A stretch of 64,000 nucleotides of DNA. It comes from Leptospiraceae bacterium. GTDB taxonomy: Bacteria > Spirochaetota > Leptospiria > Leptospirales > Leptospiraceae. The notes under the pieces were generated by a model. It saw nothing but the letters and a program-made list of their open reading frames with translations. It was not told the DNA's origin and searched no databases. This document shows positions 1-7,595 of the stretch, one piece after another; position 1 is the stretch's first letter; the number at the start of each line of letters is the position of its first letter. Location: positions 62,001 to 126,000 of the forward strand of contig JADJSX010000031.1 of NCBI GenBank assembly GCA_016711485.1, written 5' to 3'. The translations under genes and the position numbers were made by a program.

Positions 1-1
1 T

Positions 2-370
2 ATGTCTGAGCATTACGGTACAAAATGCCAAGAGAAAGGGATTAATGTTCAAATTAATTTTTTCTATAAATCTGCAGGAATGTACGTAGAAGTTACAAAC
101 AATACTCCCGTTATCAAATTAGAAGAAACACGAATGCGAGAAAAAATGAAAAAAGCAATGGAATACAACGACATTGCTGAATTCTATATGGATAATATGG
201 ATAATACAGAGGGGGCTGGACTTGGAATCGCCCTCATTATGATTCTGATGAAAAATGAAAACCTAGACCCAAACTTATTCAGAATTGTAACAAAACCCAC
301 AGAAACGATTGCTAGAATTGAGATACCTTTTACTTCTGACTATGTATCATTCAGAAATAAAGGAGCTTAA
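2..370 (+). CDS. Histidine-kinase-type ATPase domain protein, 5' end outside window
   Basis: This is the C-terminal part of a GHKL (histidine-kinase-like) ATP-binding domain. The stretch VEVTNNTPV fits the ATP-lid N/G1 region, and GAGLGIALIMILM (about residues 72-84) fits the G2 box. No receiver or HisKA segment is visible in the 122 residues present. The ATG at position 2 may be internal, because the reading frame reaches the window edge. Proteins of this kind act as sensor-kinase ends or as stand-alone anti-sigma-like kinases in spirochaetes; which one applies cannot be decided without the upstream part. The SDR gene follows after 8 bp, so the two are probably co-transcribed. Confidence 0.7.
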   Translation: MSEHYGTKCQEKGINVQINFFYKSAGMYVEVTNNTPVIKLEETRMREKMKKAMEYNDIAEFYMDNMDNTEGAGLGIALIMILMKNENLDPNLFRIVTKPTETIARIEIPFTSDYVSFRNKGA

Positions 371-378
371 TGTAAAGC

Positions 379-1149
379 ATGGATGTAAAAGGAAAAACTG
401 TTCTTATAACAGGTTCAGCAAGTGGATTAGGAAAGTCTATGGCTCTCGGTTTTGGGAAATTGGGAGCGACAGTAATTGTATCTGATATTAAACAAGAGTC
501 AATCGATCTAGTAGTAAATGAAATCAAAGCTTCCGGTGGGAATGCATTTGGAATTCCGGGAGATGTTTCGAATGAAAATGATGCTACTAATCTAATGAGT
601 GAATCTGTAGCAAAAACAGGCTCTCTTGATGTAGCCGTATTAAACGCTGGAATTTTGAGAGACGGACTTCTCGTTAAAGTGGACAAAGAAACCGGAAATG
701 TAAAAGGGAAAATGTCTTTGGATCAATGGCAAGCTGTAATCAATGTAAATCTCACAGGTGTTTTTTTGACCGGGCGAGAGGCAGCAGTCCAAATGATTAA
801 CTCTAAGAAAGGTGGGGTTATAATTCCAATTTCTTCTGTGGCTATGCATGGTAATCCGGGACAAAGTAACTATTCTGCCGCAAAAGCAGGAGTAGCCGCA
901 ATGACTAAACTTTGGGCACACGAATTAAAAAACTATAAAATCCGCGTAGCAGGTATTGCACCGGGATTTATCGCAACCGAAATGGTTCTAAAAGATATGA
1001 ATCCAGCTGCCCTTGATAAATGGAAAGCACTTATTCCAATTGGAAGATTAGGGGAGCCAGACGAAATTTTTAGAACAGCTCAATTCATTGTTGAGAACGA
1101 TCTCATAGATGGAGTTGTTATTGAAGCATCCGGTGGAATAAAAATATAA
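379..1149 (+). CDS. SDR family NAD(P)-dependent oxidoreductase (FabG-like)
   Basis: This is a classical short-chain dehydrogenase/reductase of 256 residues, the usual length. The nucleotide-binding motif TGSASGLG lies at 11-18, the NAG motif at 89-91, and the catalytic Ser (152/153), Tyr165 and Lys169 are in SSVAMHG...SNYSAAKAG. The C-terminal GVVIEASGGI is the usual SDR end. The nearest relatives are 3-oxoacyl-ACP reductase or 3-hydroxyacyl-CoA dehydrogenase types that reduce or oxidise a 3-oxo/3-hydroxyacyl substrate in the cytoplasm. The exact substrate cannot be read from the sequence. The gene follows the ATPase fragment by 8 bp and converges on dinG. Confidence 0.9.
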   Translation: MDVKGKTVLITGSASGLGKSMALGFGKLGATVIVSDIKQESIDLVVNEIKASGGNAFGIPGDVSNENDATNLMSESVAKTGSLDVAVLNAGILRDGLLVKVDKETGNVKGKMSLDQWQAVINVNLTGVFLTGREAAVQMINSKKGGVIIPISSVAMHGNPGQSNYSAAKAGVAAMTKLWAHELKNYKIRVAGIAPGFIATEMVLKDMNPAALDKWKALIPIGRLGEPDEIFRTAQFIVENDLIDGVVIEASGGIKI

Positions 1150-1174
1150 TTTAACGATTATTTCCTGAAAATTT

Positions 1175-1211
1175 AGTGAATCTAAATGGTAAAAAAAGAT
1201 TTAGATTCACT
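1175..1211. terminator. Bidirectional intrinsic terminator between SDR and dinG
   Basis: A perfect 13-bp stem (AGTGAATCTAAAT at 1175-1187 with its complement at 1199-1211) closes an 11-nt A-rich loop between the convergent SDR and dinG genes. The right arm overlaps the dinG stop codon. The T-run on either side is weak, so termination efficiency is uncertain. Confidence 0.6.
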
Positions 1212-3204
1212 CATTCATTTTTTTATATTCAATTTTTAAGTCTTTAAGTGAATAAACTCGCCGAGCGGGGGGCAGTGCGTCTAATATTTGTTTGCCGTAA
1301 TTTTTTGTTTGCATTCTAGGATCTAATATGGATACAATTCCTTTATCTGTTTTGGATCTAATTAATCTTCCAAATCCTTGTTTGAGTGTTATAATGGCTT
1401 GTGGTAATTGCATTTCTCCAAAGGGGTTTCCGTTTTTCTTTTTAATTTCTTCCATTCTTGCTTCTAATACTGGTTCATTTGGGGGTTGAAACGGGAGTTT
1501 TGTAATAATTACAGATTTTAATTTATCACCTTTTATATCAATTCCCTGCCAAAATGTAGAAACTCCGAATAACACAGAGTTATCGTTTGCAAGAAATTCA
1601 GCTTTCGCTTTTTCGGCTCCCATTTCTTTTTGAGAAAATATCGGATAATTTGAAGTATCCACAATTGCATCGTAAACAGTTTGCAATGATTTAAAGGATG
1701 TGAATAATACAAATGCATTTCCTTCTGTTAAACCTAACAGCATAGGAATTAGTTTTGAAATATCTTCATGATACGCGTCTGGATCTGCCGCAGGATCTCT
1801 TACATTTTTGGGTAAATATAGTAAACAGTTTTGAGAATAGTTAAAAGGAGAGGCTAATATTAATTCCTCTGCTTCTATATTTCCTATTTTATTTTTAAAA
1901 AATTTAAAATCCTTTTTTCCACTTGATAAAGTTGCAGACGTTAAAATCATATTATCTAATTTCGGTCTTAGTTTTTCTTCGATAATTTTTTCCGGATACA
2001 TCGGTTGCATGAAAATTTTTAAGAATTGTTCCTTTTTCCTTTCCTCCGGCGGTTCAACCCAAACTACCATTTCTTTGTCTTTATTATTTCTAAACTGTTC
2101 CAATACTTCACCGGTTTCATTTAGCTTTTTAGTGGACATTTCTAGATCTAAAATCATTTCTTTGTCGGTCAGGTCATCTGAGTCTTTGTTGTAAGATTTT
2201 TTTACAGTATCTAACTTATCAGCCAATATATAGAGCAGTCCTTCTAATACTCCGTCATCTAATGTGAATTTTTTTTGAATTCTTTGTGCGTTAAATGACA
2301 TAGGAACTTCAGAATATAATTTATTGAAAAAAACAATTATAGACTTATTAATATTAGCTACTATCTCTTGGCACTTCTCGCGGATTGGTTGGTCTGTTAT
2401 TTTGTGAATGAGACCCTGTCTTCTTTCAGTGCCGCCAACAAATTGAATGAGTTTTGATATATCTTCATAACTAGCTTTTAGACCAAATGACTTTCCAAGA
2501 ACTTCCGGAAAACTATGAGCTTCATCAATAATTAAGTTAGAAAAATCAGGTAGGAGTTTAAAATCACCGGCGATATGTGCGGCTAATAGATAATGATTTA
2601 CAATAAGTATATTTGCTTTATTCCATTTTTCTTTTTCTAGAAAATAAAAAGACTCACTGAAGTTCGGACATCTTCTGCCGAGACAATTATCGGAGTCACG
2701 GGTAACTTGATTCCAAAATTCATTTGTAGCAAATCCGTTATATTCAGATTTTATTCCTGACTTGGTTTCACTTTCCCATTCGTAAAATGGTTTTAGGTGT
2801 TCGGTCATATCGATTGGAAATGTTCCAGCGGAAATTACATTGCCTAGTTTTCTTTTGCATACATAATTGTTTGCGCCTAACGCTATTTCTGATACAACTT
2901 TTTTACCTAAAATTTTTGATACAAGAGGAATATCTTTTGAAATTAGCTGATTTTGAAGAGCAATCGTTTCTGTTGAAATTACTACGGGCACACCATTTTC
3001 TAACGAAAAAACAGCGGCAGGAAGAAGATAAGCTAAACTTTTTCCCACTCCAGTCCCAGCTTCTACTAATAAATTTTCTACATCTTGAAATGCCTTTTCT
3101 ACAGCTTCAGACATTTCGATTTGTTCCTTTCTTAGTTCGAACTCATTCCATTTTTTACCTATTTTTTGAGAGAAAATGGATTTAATATCATGTTCTTCTT
3201 GCAA
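1207..3204 (-). CDS. dinG: ATP-dependent DNA helicase, DinG/XPD family
   Basis: This is a superfamily 2 5'-3' DNA helicase of the DinG/YoaA type, 665 residues. It has Walker A GTGVGKS at about 50-56, the DEAH box in IIDEAHSF, motif III TSATLS, and the C-terminal helicase motifs VSTFWQGIDIKGD and QGFGRLIRS. DinG proteins use an Fe-S cluster held by four Cys. Three are visible (VCKRKL and the CLGRRC pair), but the fourth position, six residues after the last Cys, is Ser (CPNFSES). Cluster binding may therefore be altered. The role would be unwinding of R-loops or damaged replication intermediates. ATG start; the next gene upstream on this strand lies beyond a 37-bp gap. Confidence 0.9.
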   Translation of the reverse strand: MQEEHDIKSIFSQKIGKKWNEFELRKEQIEMSEAVEKAFQDVENLLVEAGTGVGKSLAYLLPAAVFSLENGVPVVISTETIALQNQLISKDIPLVSKILGKKVVSEIALGANNYVCKRKLGNVISAGTFPIDMTEHLKPFYEWESETKSGIKSEYNGFATNEFWNQVTRDSDNCLGRRCPNFSESFYFLEKEKWNKANILIVNHYLLAAHIAGDFKLLPDFSNLIIDEAHSFPEVLGKSFGLKASYEDISKLIQFVGGTERRQGLIHKITDQPIREKCQEIVANINKSIIVFFNKLYSEVPMSFNAQRIQKKFTLDDGVLEGLLYILADKLDTVKKSYNKDSDDLTDKEMILDLEMSTKKLNETGEVLEQFRNNKDKEMVVWVEPPEERKKEQFLKIFMQPMYPEKIIEEKLRPKLDNMILTSATLSSGKKDFKFFKNKIGNIEAEELILASPFNYSQNCLLYLPKNVRDPAADPDAYHEDISKLIPMLLGLTEGNAFVLFTSFKSLQTVYDAIVDTSNYPIFSQKEMGAEKAKAEFLANDNSVLFGVSTFWQGIDIKGDKLKSVIITKLPFQPPNEPVLEARMEEIKKKNGNPFGEMQLPQAIITLKQGFGRLIRSKTDKGIVSILDPRMQTKNYGKQILDALPPARRVYSLKDLKIEYKKMNE

Positions 3205-3241
3205 GCGTTAATCCTTATACTTATTCAGGGGCAATTCACTA

Positions 3242-4159
3242 TTATTCAAAAGATTCTCTATAATATTTTGCGATATCAGAAAATGAAAAGTTTACTTTAT
3301 GTTTTGAGTCTAACTCTTCAGCGATCGATTTCATTTTGTCTACTTTTATCTTTATACTATCAGTCGAACCTATTACAATCAAGTTTCCAGAACGATTTTT
3401 TTGAAAATAATAAATATTCGAAAATTCATTTTGAATTGTTTTTATATCTTCAAACATTTTTTCATGGTTATTGATATTAAAAACTACTATTCCATTTTTA
3501 TTTAGTCTGGCTTTTAATTTTTGATAAAAATTAGATGATTTCAATTTTTTGGCAACACCGGTGGAATCAGTATCTTCTGTTGGTTTTAAAAATGCGTCCA
3601 TATAGATAACGTCGTAGCTATTTTGACTAGAAGAAATGAAATTAATCGCATCTTCATTTATAATTTTAGTAGAGGAATTCTGTTTTAATTTAAAATATTT
3701 TTGTGCTATTTCTATGATACTTGAATCAATTTCGACTGCATCTATTTTTACTTTTGGAAAATAATAATTCAAAAAATGTACCATTCCTCCACCACCTAAT
3801 CCAATGAGCAAAGTGTTTTTATGTTCTTTGTTTATTAAAAAGGAAGCAAACATCGTCTGGGTATAGAGTAAAAATAAATTCTGAGGGTTGTTAATATCAA
3901 TCGTTGACTCAAGCGCTTCCTCTCCACTGTCCCTTACAAAATACAATTGCCTAAGAGAACCATAATCGGTTACTTTTATATGAGAATACTTTGATTTTAC
4001 CTCATATACTAATTCTTCTGCTATGGAAAATTTTTCTTTTTTAGGTTCATTGGATTTTGTTTTGGGTTCATTTTCAGAACAAACAATAGAAAAACTAATT
4101 ACTAGAAAATATATTATAAAATATGACTTTTTAAACAATGAATATTCCTCTTTCACCAA
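3242..4159 (-). CDS. Spermidine-synthase-like methyltransferase-fold lipoprotein
   Basis: The 305-residue protein has an N-terminal hydrophobic segment (about 11-26) ending FSIVC, a plausible spirochaetal lipobox with Cys27. A spermidine-synthase-like Rossmann fold follows: motif I LLIGLGGGGMVHFLN, the acidic strand DAVEIDSSIIEIA, then EDAINFI and the YDVIYMDAF motif. In true polyamine synthases the last Asp binds the aminopropyl acceptor. An exported version cannot easily meet the cytoplasmic substrate, so the role may differ. It lies 37 bp upstream of dinG on the same strand and may share its transcript. Fold assignment is firm, reaction unknown. Confidence 0.75.
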   Translation of the reverse strand: MVKEEYSLFKKSYFIIYFLVISFSIVCSENEPKTKSNEPKKEKFSIAEELVYEVKSKYSHIKVTDYGSLRQLYFVRDSGEEALESTIDINNPQNLFLLYTQTMFASFLINKEHKNTLLIGLGGGGMVHFLNYYFPKVKIDAVEIDSSIIEIAQKYFKLKQNSSTKIINEDAINFISSSQNSYDVIYMDAFLKPTEDTDSTGVAKKLKSSNFYQKLKARLNKNGIVVFNINNHEKMFEDIKTIQNEFSNIYYFQKNRSGNLIVIGSTDSIKIKVDKMKSIAEELDSKHKVNFSFSDIAKYYRESFE

Positions 4160-4231
4160 ATTACAATCGGTAATTTCTTGGTAAATCTTTTATTGCTTGC
4201 TTAATTCGAATGTTAGAAGTAAAAGAGTTTC

Positions 4232-4576
4232 ATGATCGATTTGTCTTATTTCATTCAGATTTCAGGAAATAAACCAAGTTTTTTACTTCGAGTAATGAAT
4301 ATTTTTATTGAAGAAACACCCAATGATTTGGAAGACTTGGAACTTAATTTTAGAGAATCTAATTACCAAAAGGTAAAAGAAATAAGTCATAAATTGAAGG
4401 GATTATTTCAAAGTTATAAATTATCTGAACTTGTTGATTACACTCTTAGATTAGAATCTGATGCTAAACAGGGTAAGTTTTCGGAAGAGAGTGAAATTGT
4501 GTTAAATGAAATTATAAAATTATATTCATTAATTCGTCTAGAAATGATAAAGCTAACGGAAGAATACAAGTCTTAA
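4232..4576 (+). CDS. Hpt (histidine phosphotransfer) domain protein
   Basis: This is a stand-alone Hpt domain of 114 residues. The phospho-acceptor His is His53 in the motif ISHKLKGLFQSY, with the usual preceding helix FIEETPNDLEDLELNF. Such proteins relay phosphate between a hybrid kinase receiver domain and a response regulator in the cytoplasm. No kinase or regulator is adjacent. It is transcribed away from the spermidine-synthase-like gene and its stop codon overlaps that of the convergent DUF2079 gene by 4 bp. A second stand-alone Hpt gene lies at 24195. Confidence 0.8.
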   Translation: MIDLSYFIQISGNKPSFLLRVMNIFIEETPNDLEDLELNFRESNYQKVKEISHKLKGLFQSYKLSELVDYTLRLESDAKQGKFSEESEIVLNEIIKLYSLIRLEMIKLTEEYKS

Positions 4577-6156
4577 TTTTTTTTAAATAACTGAATTCCA
4601 TTTTTTTCTATGACTAGAGAATAAATGTTATTCTTCAAAATTAATTCGATCATTTTTTCAATTCTTTCTCTACTCACATAAGGCGTAATTCCTTTTTCTG
4701 CATCTATTAGAATATAATCCTTGTCCAAATTTTTTTCATGTAATGGATAAATAGGATTATTTCTTGGTATAAATCCGCCAAGGTCAAATTGCGTACTAAC
4801 GGTTTTATTTTCAGGAAGGTATTCAATTATAGTTTTGATTGTTTGAAGTCTATCTAAATCAATAGGTATTTTTGTGTAGGGAAATAACTTATCTCCTGAA
4901 CTTGAGTAAAGTGAGAATGATAGGCAAATAATAATTATTCCGAGACTGTATTTTTTGATAGCTAGAGTTTCTAATTTATGAACGGAAAATATTATACAAA
5001 TCACATAAAAAGAAATTATCGTGTATGAATAATAATTGTAAAGAGAATTGTACCAAATTTTATCCGATAAAAATTGCAGTATTAAAATAGGGAATGTTAC
5101 AATAAGTAATTTTGGAGAAAGTAAAACAATTGGACTAAATGAAAAAAAGAAATCTCTGAATACTTTCCATTTCGAAAACAAAACTTTTATTATTTCAAGT
5201 GGATTTAATATAATATTGATTATTATTTCTTTATAGGTTACTCCCCATTTACTCCAGTCATTTAACCAATTAGTTTGCGCTGATTGATCCAGAAATTTTT
5301 GAAAATAACTAGGTATGAAGAAAAAATAGCCTAATGATATAATTGTGATAGAAATACCCAAAACCCATTTTTGTTTGAAAATAAAATATAACCCTAAACA
5401 ACTTAGATAGAGAGAGATATCTTCTTTTAATAGGATTAATATTAAAAATCCAAGAATAGAAAGATAAAGTTTACGAAATTCAATTCCAATAAAAAAAAGC
5501 AGAAAGAAAGGAATAACTAAAATTTCTGAATGATACGAAAAAAATAATCTATGGACATAAATGTTAAATGCAAAAAGACATATAGAAAAAATAAATAGAT
5601 TTCCTCGAATTTGTTTTTTTATAAGCAAAATAGCAAAAAAAATAAAGGAAAGATTTATATAGAATAATAGTCCATAGGCATATCCTAATCTAGTTTTTGA
5701 TAGAAAAATAAAAGGGGCTAACAGTAATAAGCTAGGTGAAAAATGATGCGAAAGATAATCTCCGTGAATTGATTGTCCGTAATGATGAGTTCTGAAAAAG
5801 AATCCTTTAGAGGAATTATTTAGAATCTCTGCAATAGAAATAAAATCAAAATCTACTAAAAAAAAAGAATTCAAATGTTCGAATAATTTGTATATATAAC
5901 TAAAATTGAATGTAAAAAGTAATATTATTATAAATAATATTTCGATATAAAGAAATTTCTTTCTATTAGATTCACCTAATTCGAAATTCGTTTCTTCCTT
6001 TCTTTGTTTCCAGACAGTCCCTATACCGACTATCAGAAGGAAAAAAAATAATACTTTAATGATCAAACGCGAATCAGTACTATTTCCTAAAATTGGAATC
6101 ATGTAAAATCCACATAAAGATAGAACTGCAATGGAAAAATAGATGTATAGATTCAT
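4573..6156 (-). CDS. DUF2079-family polytopic membrane protein
   Basis: The protein has 527 residues and about 12 hydrophobic segments. The region HHYGQSIHGDYLSHHFSP is the His-rich signature of DUF2079 proteins, which resemble GT-C glycosyltransferases such as the PMT/ArnT group. The soluble C-terminal end (from about 440) has SRERIEKMIELI. It may transfer a sugar from a lipid carrier at the cytoplasmic membrane, but no member is characterised that I can name. It sits alone between the convergent Hpt gene and the divergent sigma factor. Confidence 0.75.
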   Translation of the reverse strand: MNLYIYFSIAVLSLCGFYMIPILGNSTDSRLIIKVLFFFLLIVGIGTVWKQRKEETNFELGESNRKKFLYIEILFIIILLFTFNFSYIYKLFEHLNSFFLVDFDFISIAEILNNSSKGFFFRTHHYGQSIHGDYLSHHFSPSLLLLAPFIFLSKTRLGYAYGLLFYINLSFIFFAILLIKKQIRGNLFIFSICLFAFNIYVHRLFFSYHSEILVIPFFLLFFIGIEFRKLYLSILGFLILILLKEDISLYLSCLGLYFIFKQKWVLGISITIISLGYFFFIPSYFQKFLDQSAQTNWLNDWSKWGVTYKEIIINIILNPLEIIKVLFSKWKVFRDFFFSFSPIVLLSPKLLIVTFPILILQFLSDKIWYNSLYNYYSYTIISFYVICIIFSVHKLETLAIKKYSLGIIIICLSFSLYSSSGDKLFPYTKIPIDLDRLQTIKTIIEYLPENKTVSTQFDLGGFIPRNNPIYPLHEKNLDKDYILIDAEKGITPYVSRERIEKMIELILKNNIYSLVIEKNGIQLFKKN

Positions 6157-6328
6157 GTGTTTTCATTTTCGACTTTAATTTCCGACCTTCAAACTATTTT
6201 CTATTTGACTGCAAGTAAAACGAGTTTCCTAAACGAAATTATTTAGAATCATTATAAAAAAGTATTCATTTCTTATGTTTAAAAATTATTGTCTATTATG
6301 TTCTAATAAATTAATAGGTAATGATTAC

Positions 6329-6904
6329 ATGACTTTAAGAGAAAAAGAAAAAATCTTACTCCAGAAAATAAAGGCAGGGGATAAGCATGCCTATATGGAA
6401 TTGGTTACGCCTTTCCGTGAGCGGCTATTTAGGAAAGCAAAATCGATGGTAAACGATGACGATGATGCCGATGATATAGTTCAGGATGCGATGATTGCGG
6501 GATACAAATCCATTACGAATTTTAGAGCCGAGGCAGGAGTTTATACTTGGCTGTATAGGATTGTTATTAATAAATCGAAAGATCTCTTGGCAAAACGAAA
6601 AAGAATGGTAGAAAAATCCATTGATGATAATGAACAACAATTTGTTGACGAAAGACTCGGATTTGAAAAAAAATTAGAACTCTCGGACGAATCTTCCTAT
6701 CTAATTAAAAAGATCAATCAGTTAGATAATATTTATAAGGAAGTTCTTGAACTACGTTATTTTGAAGAAATGTCTTACTCTGATATAGCTGATCTTCTAG
6801 AATGCAACGTAGGCACGGTCAAAAGTCGCCTGTTTAAGGCAAAAGAAATTTTAAAACATATGATGTTACAAGATGAACGAGGAGAAGTCAAAATTGGTGC
6901 ATAA
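6329..6904 (+). CDS. ECF-type RNA polymerase sigma factor
   Basis: This is a sigma-70 family factor containing only regions 2 and 4. Region 2 is FRKAKSMVNDDDDADDIVQDA...WLYRIVINKSKDLLAKR. Region 4 is LELRYFEEMSYSDIADLLECNVGTVKSRLFKAK, a clear helix-turn-helix. The frame is open from 6275, but the ATG at 6329 has an AGGT just upstream and gives the expected ECF length of about 191 residues. The next gene overlaps its 3' end and encodes a single-span membrane protein, the usual place for the cognate anti-sigma factor. Confidence 0.9.
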   Translation: MTLREKEKILLQKIKAGDKHAYMELVTPFRERLFRKAKSMVNDDDDADDIVQDAMIAGYKSITNFRAEAGVYTWLYRIVINKSKDLLAKRKRMVEKSIDDNEQQFVDERLGFEKKLELSDESSYLIKKINQLDNIYKEVLELRYFEEMSYSDIADLLECNVGTVKSRLFKAKEILKHMMLQDERGEVKIGA

Positions 6905-7442
6905 ATCAACTTTTTTAAATTGGTTAAAGACAAAAATAGATGGAGTTTCAAAAGAAGACGAAAGAGATCATGTTCAAATTGAATGCTGTTTAATTCGCGC
7001 AGTTTCAGAATACCGAGAGAAAGAATTGTGCCAAATTTCAATTGATGATGACTTCAATAAAAGACTAATGAACAGATTGGAGCATATTGAATTAGAGTCG
7101 GTCGGCACATATACTTATTCGGTTCCCAAAAGTCTTAAGTTTCCAGTTGCATTAGCCTCAGCAGTTGGACTGATTGTAATGATTTCCGCATATGCGATTA
7201 TCAATGTAGAAGATAATTCCCAACCTCATTTTCATAAGTTTCCAACACATGTATCTCCGATGGGACTCAATTCTTTTTCTGATCTAACACCCGAAGAAAA
7301 TGCACTCTTCCAAGAACTAAAAAAGAATCCTGATAATATACGTTTACTGGAAAAGTTAGAAAACTATTATTCTGGTACGGGAAAAAAACAACAGGCATAT
7401 GAAATACATTCTATGTTAGAAACTGTTGCCAAAAAGTATTAG
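6894..7442 (+). CDS. Probable membrane anti-sigma factor with TPR-like tail
   Basis: The protein has a cytoplasmic N-terminal half of about 85 residues, one transmembrane span (FPVALASAVGLIVMISAYAII) and an extracytoplasmic tail. The tail ends in a TPR-like helical pair (LKKNPDNIRLLEKLENYYSGTGKKQQAYEI). A TTG at 6894 (or GTG at 6897) is well placed behind AGGAG at 6880-6884. An ATG at 6873 is possible but lacks a ribosome site. The overlap with the ECF sigma gene and the topology suggest an anti-sigma factor. No zinc-finger HxxxCxxC motif of the ZAS type is present, so this is an inference from context. Confidence 0.6.
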   Translation: MVHKSTFLNWLKTKIDGVSKEDERDHVQIECCLIRAVSEYREKELCQISIDDDFNKRLMNRLEHIELESVGTYTYSVPKSLKFPVALASAVGLIVMISAYAIINVEDNSQPHFHKFPTHVSPMGLNSFSDLTPEENALFQELKKNPDNIRLLEKLENYYSGTGKKQQAYEIHSMLETVAKKY

Positions 7443-7595
7443 AATTACGAAGTTTCCACGAGAAAGGAACAAGTGCATCTACTTGTTTTGATCCATTAGT
7501 TGTGTAATTGTATTTCTTTCTAAATAATCTGAAAACTATAACTAGAATAGTGCTTGCAAACTAGGCTTGCGACAAAATAATACTATTTTACTCCA

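Noticed and set aside
2787..3185. 132-codon frame on the plus strand within dinG
   Set aside because: It is antisense to conserved helicase motifs, is Leu/Phe-rich and shows no protein family.
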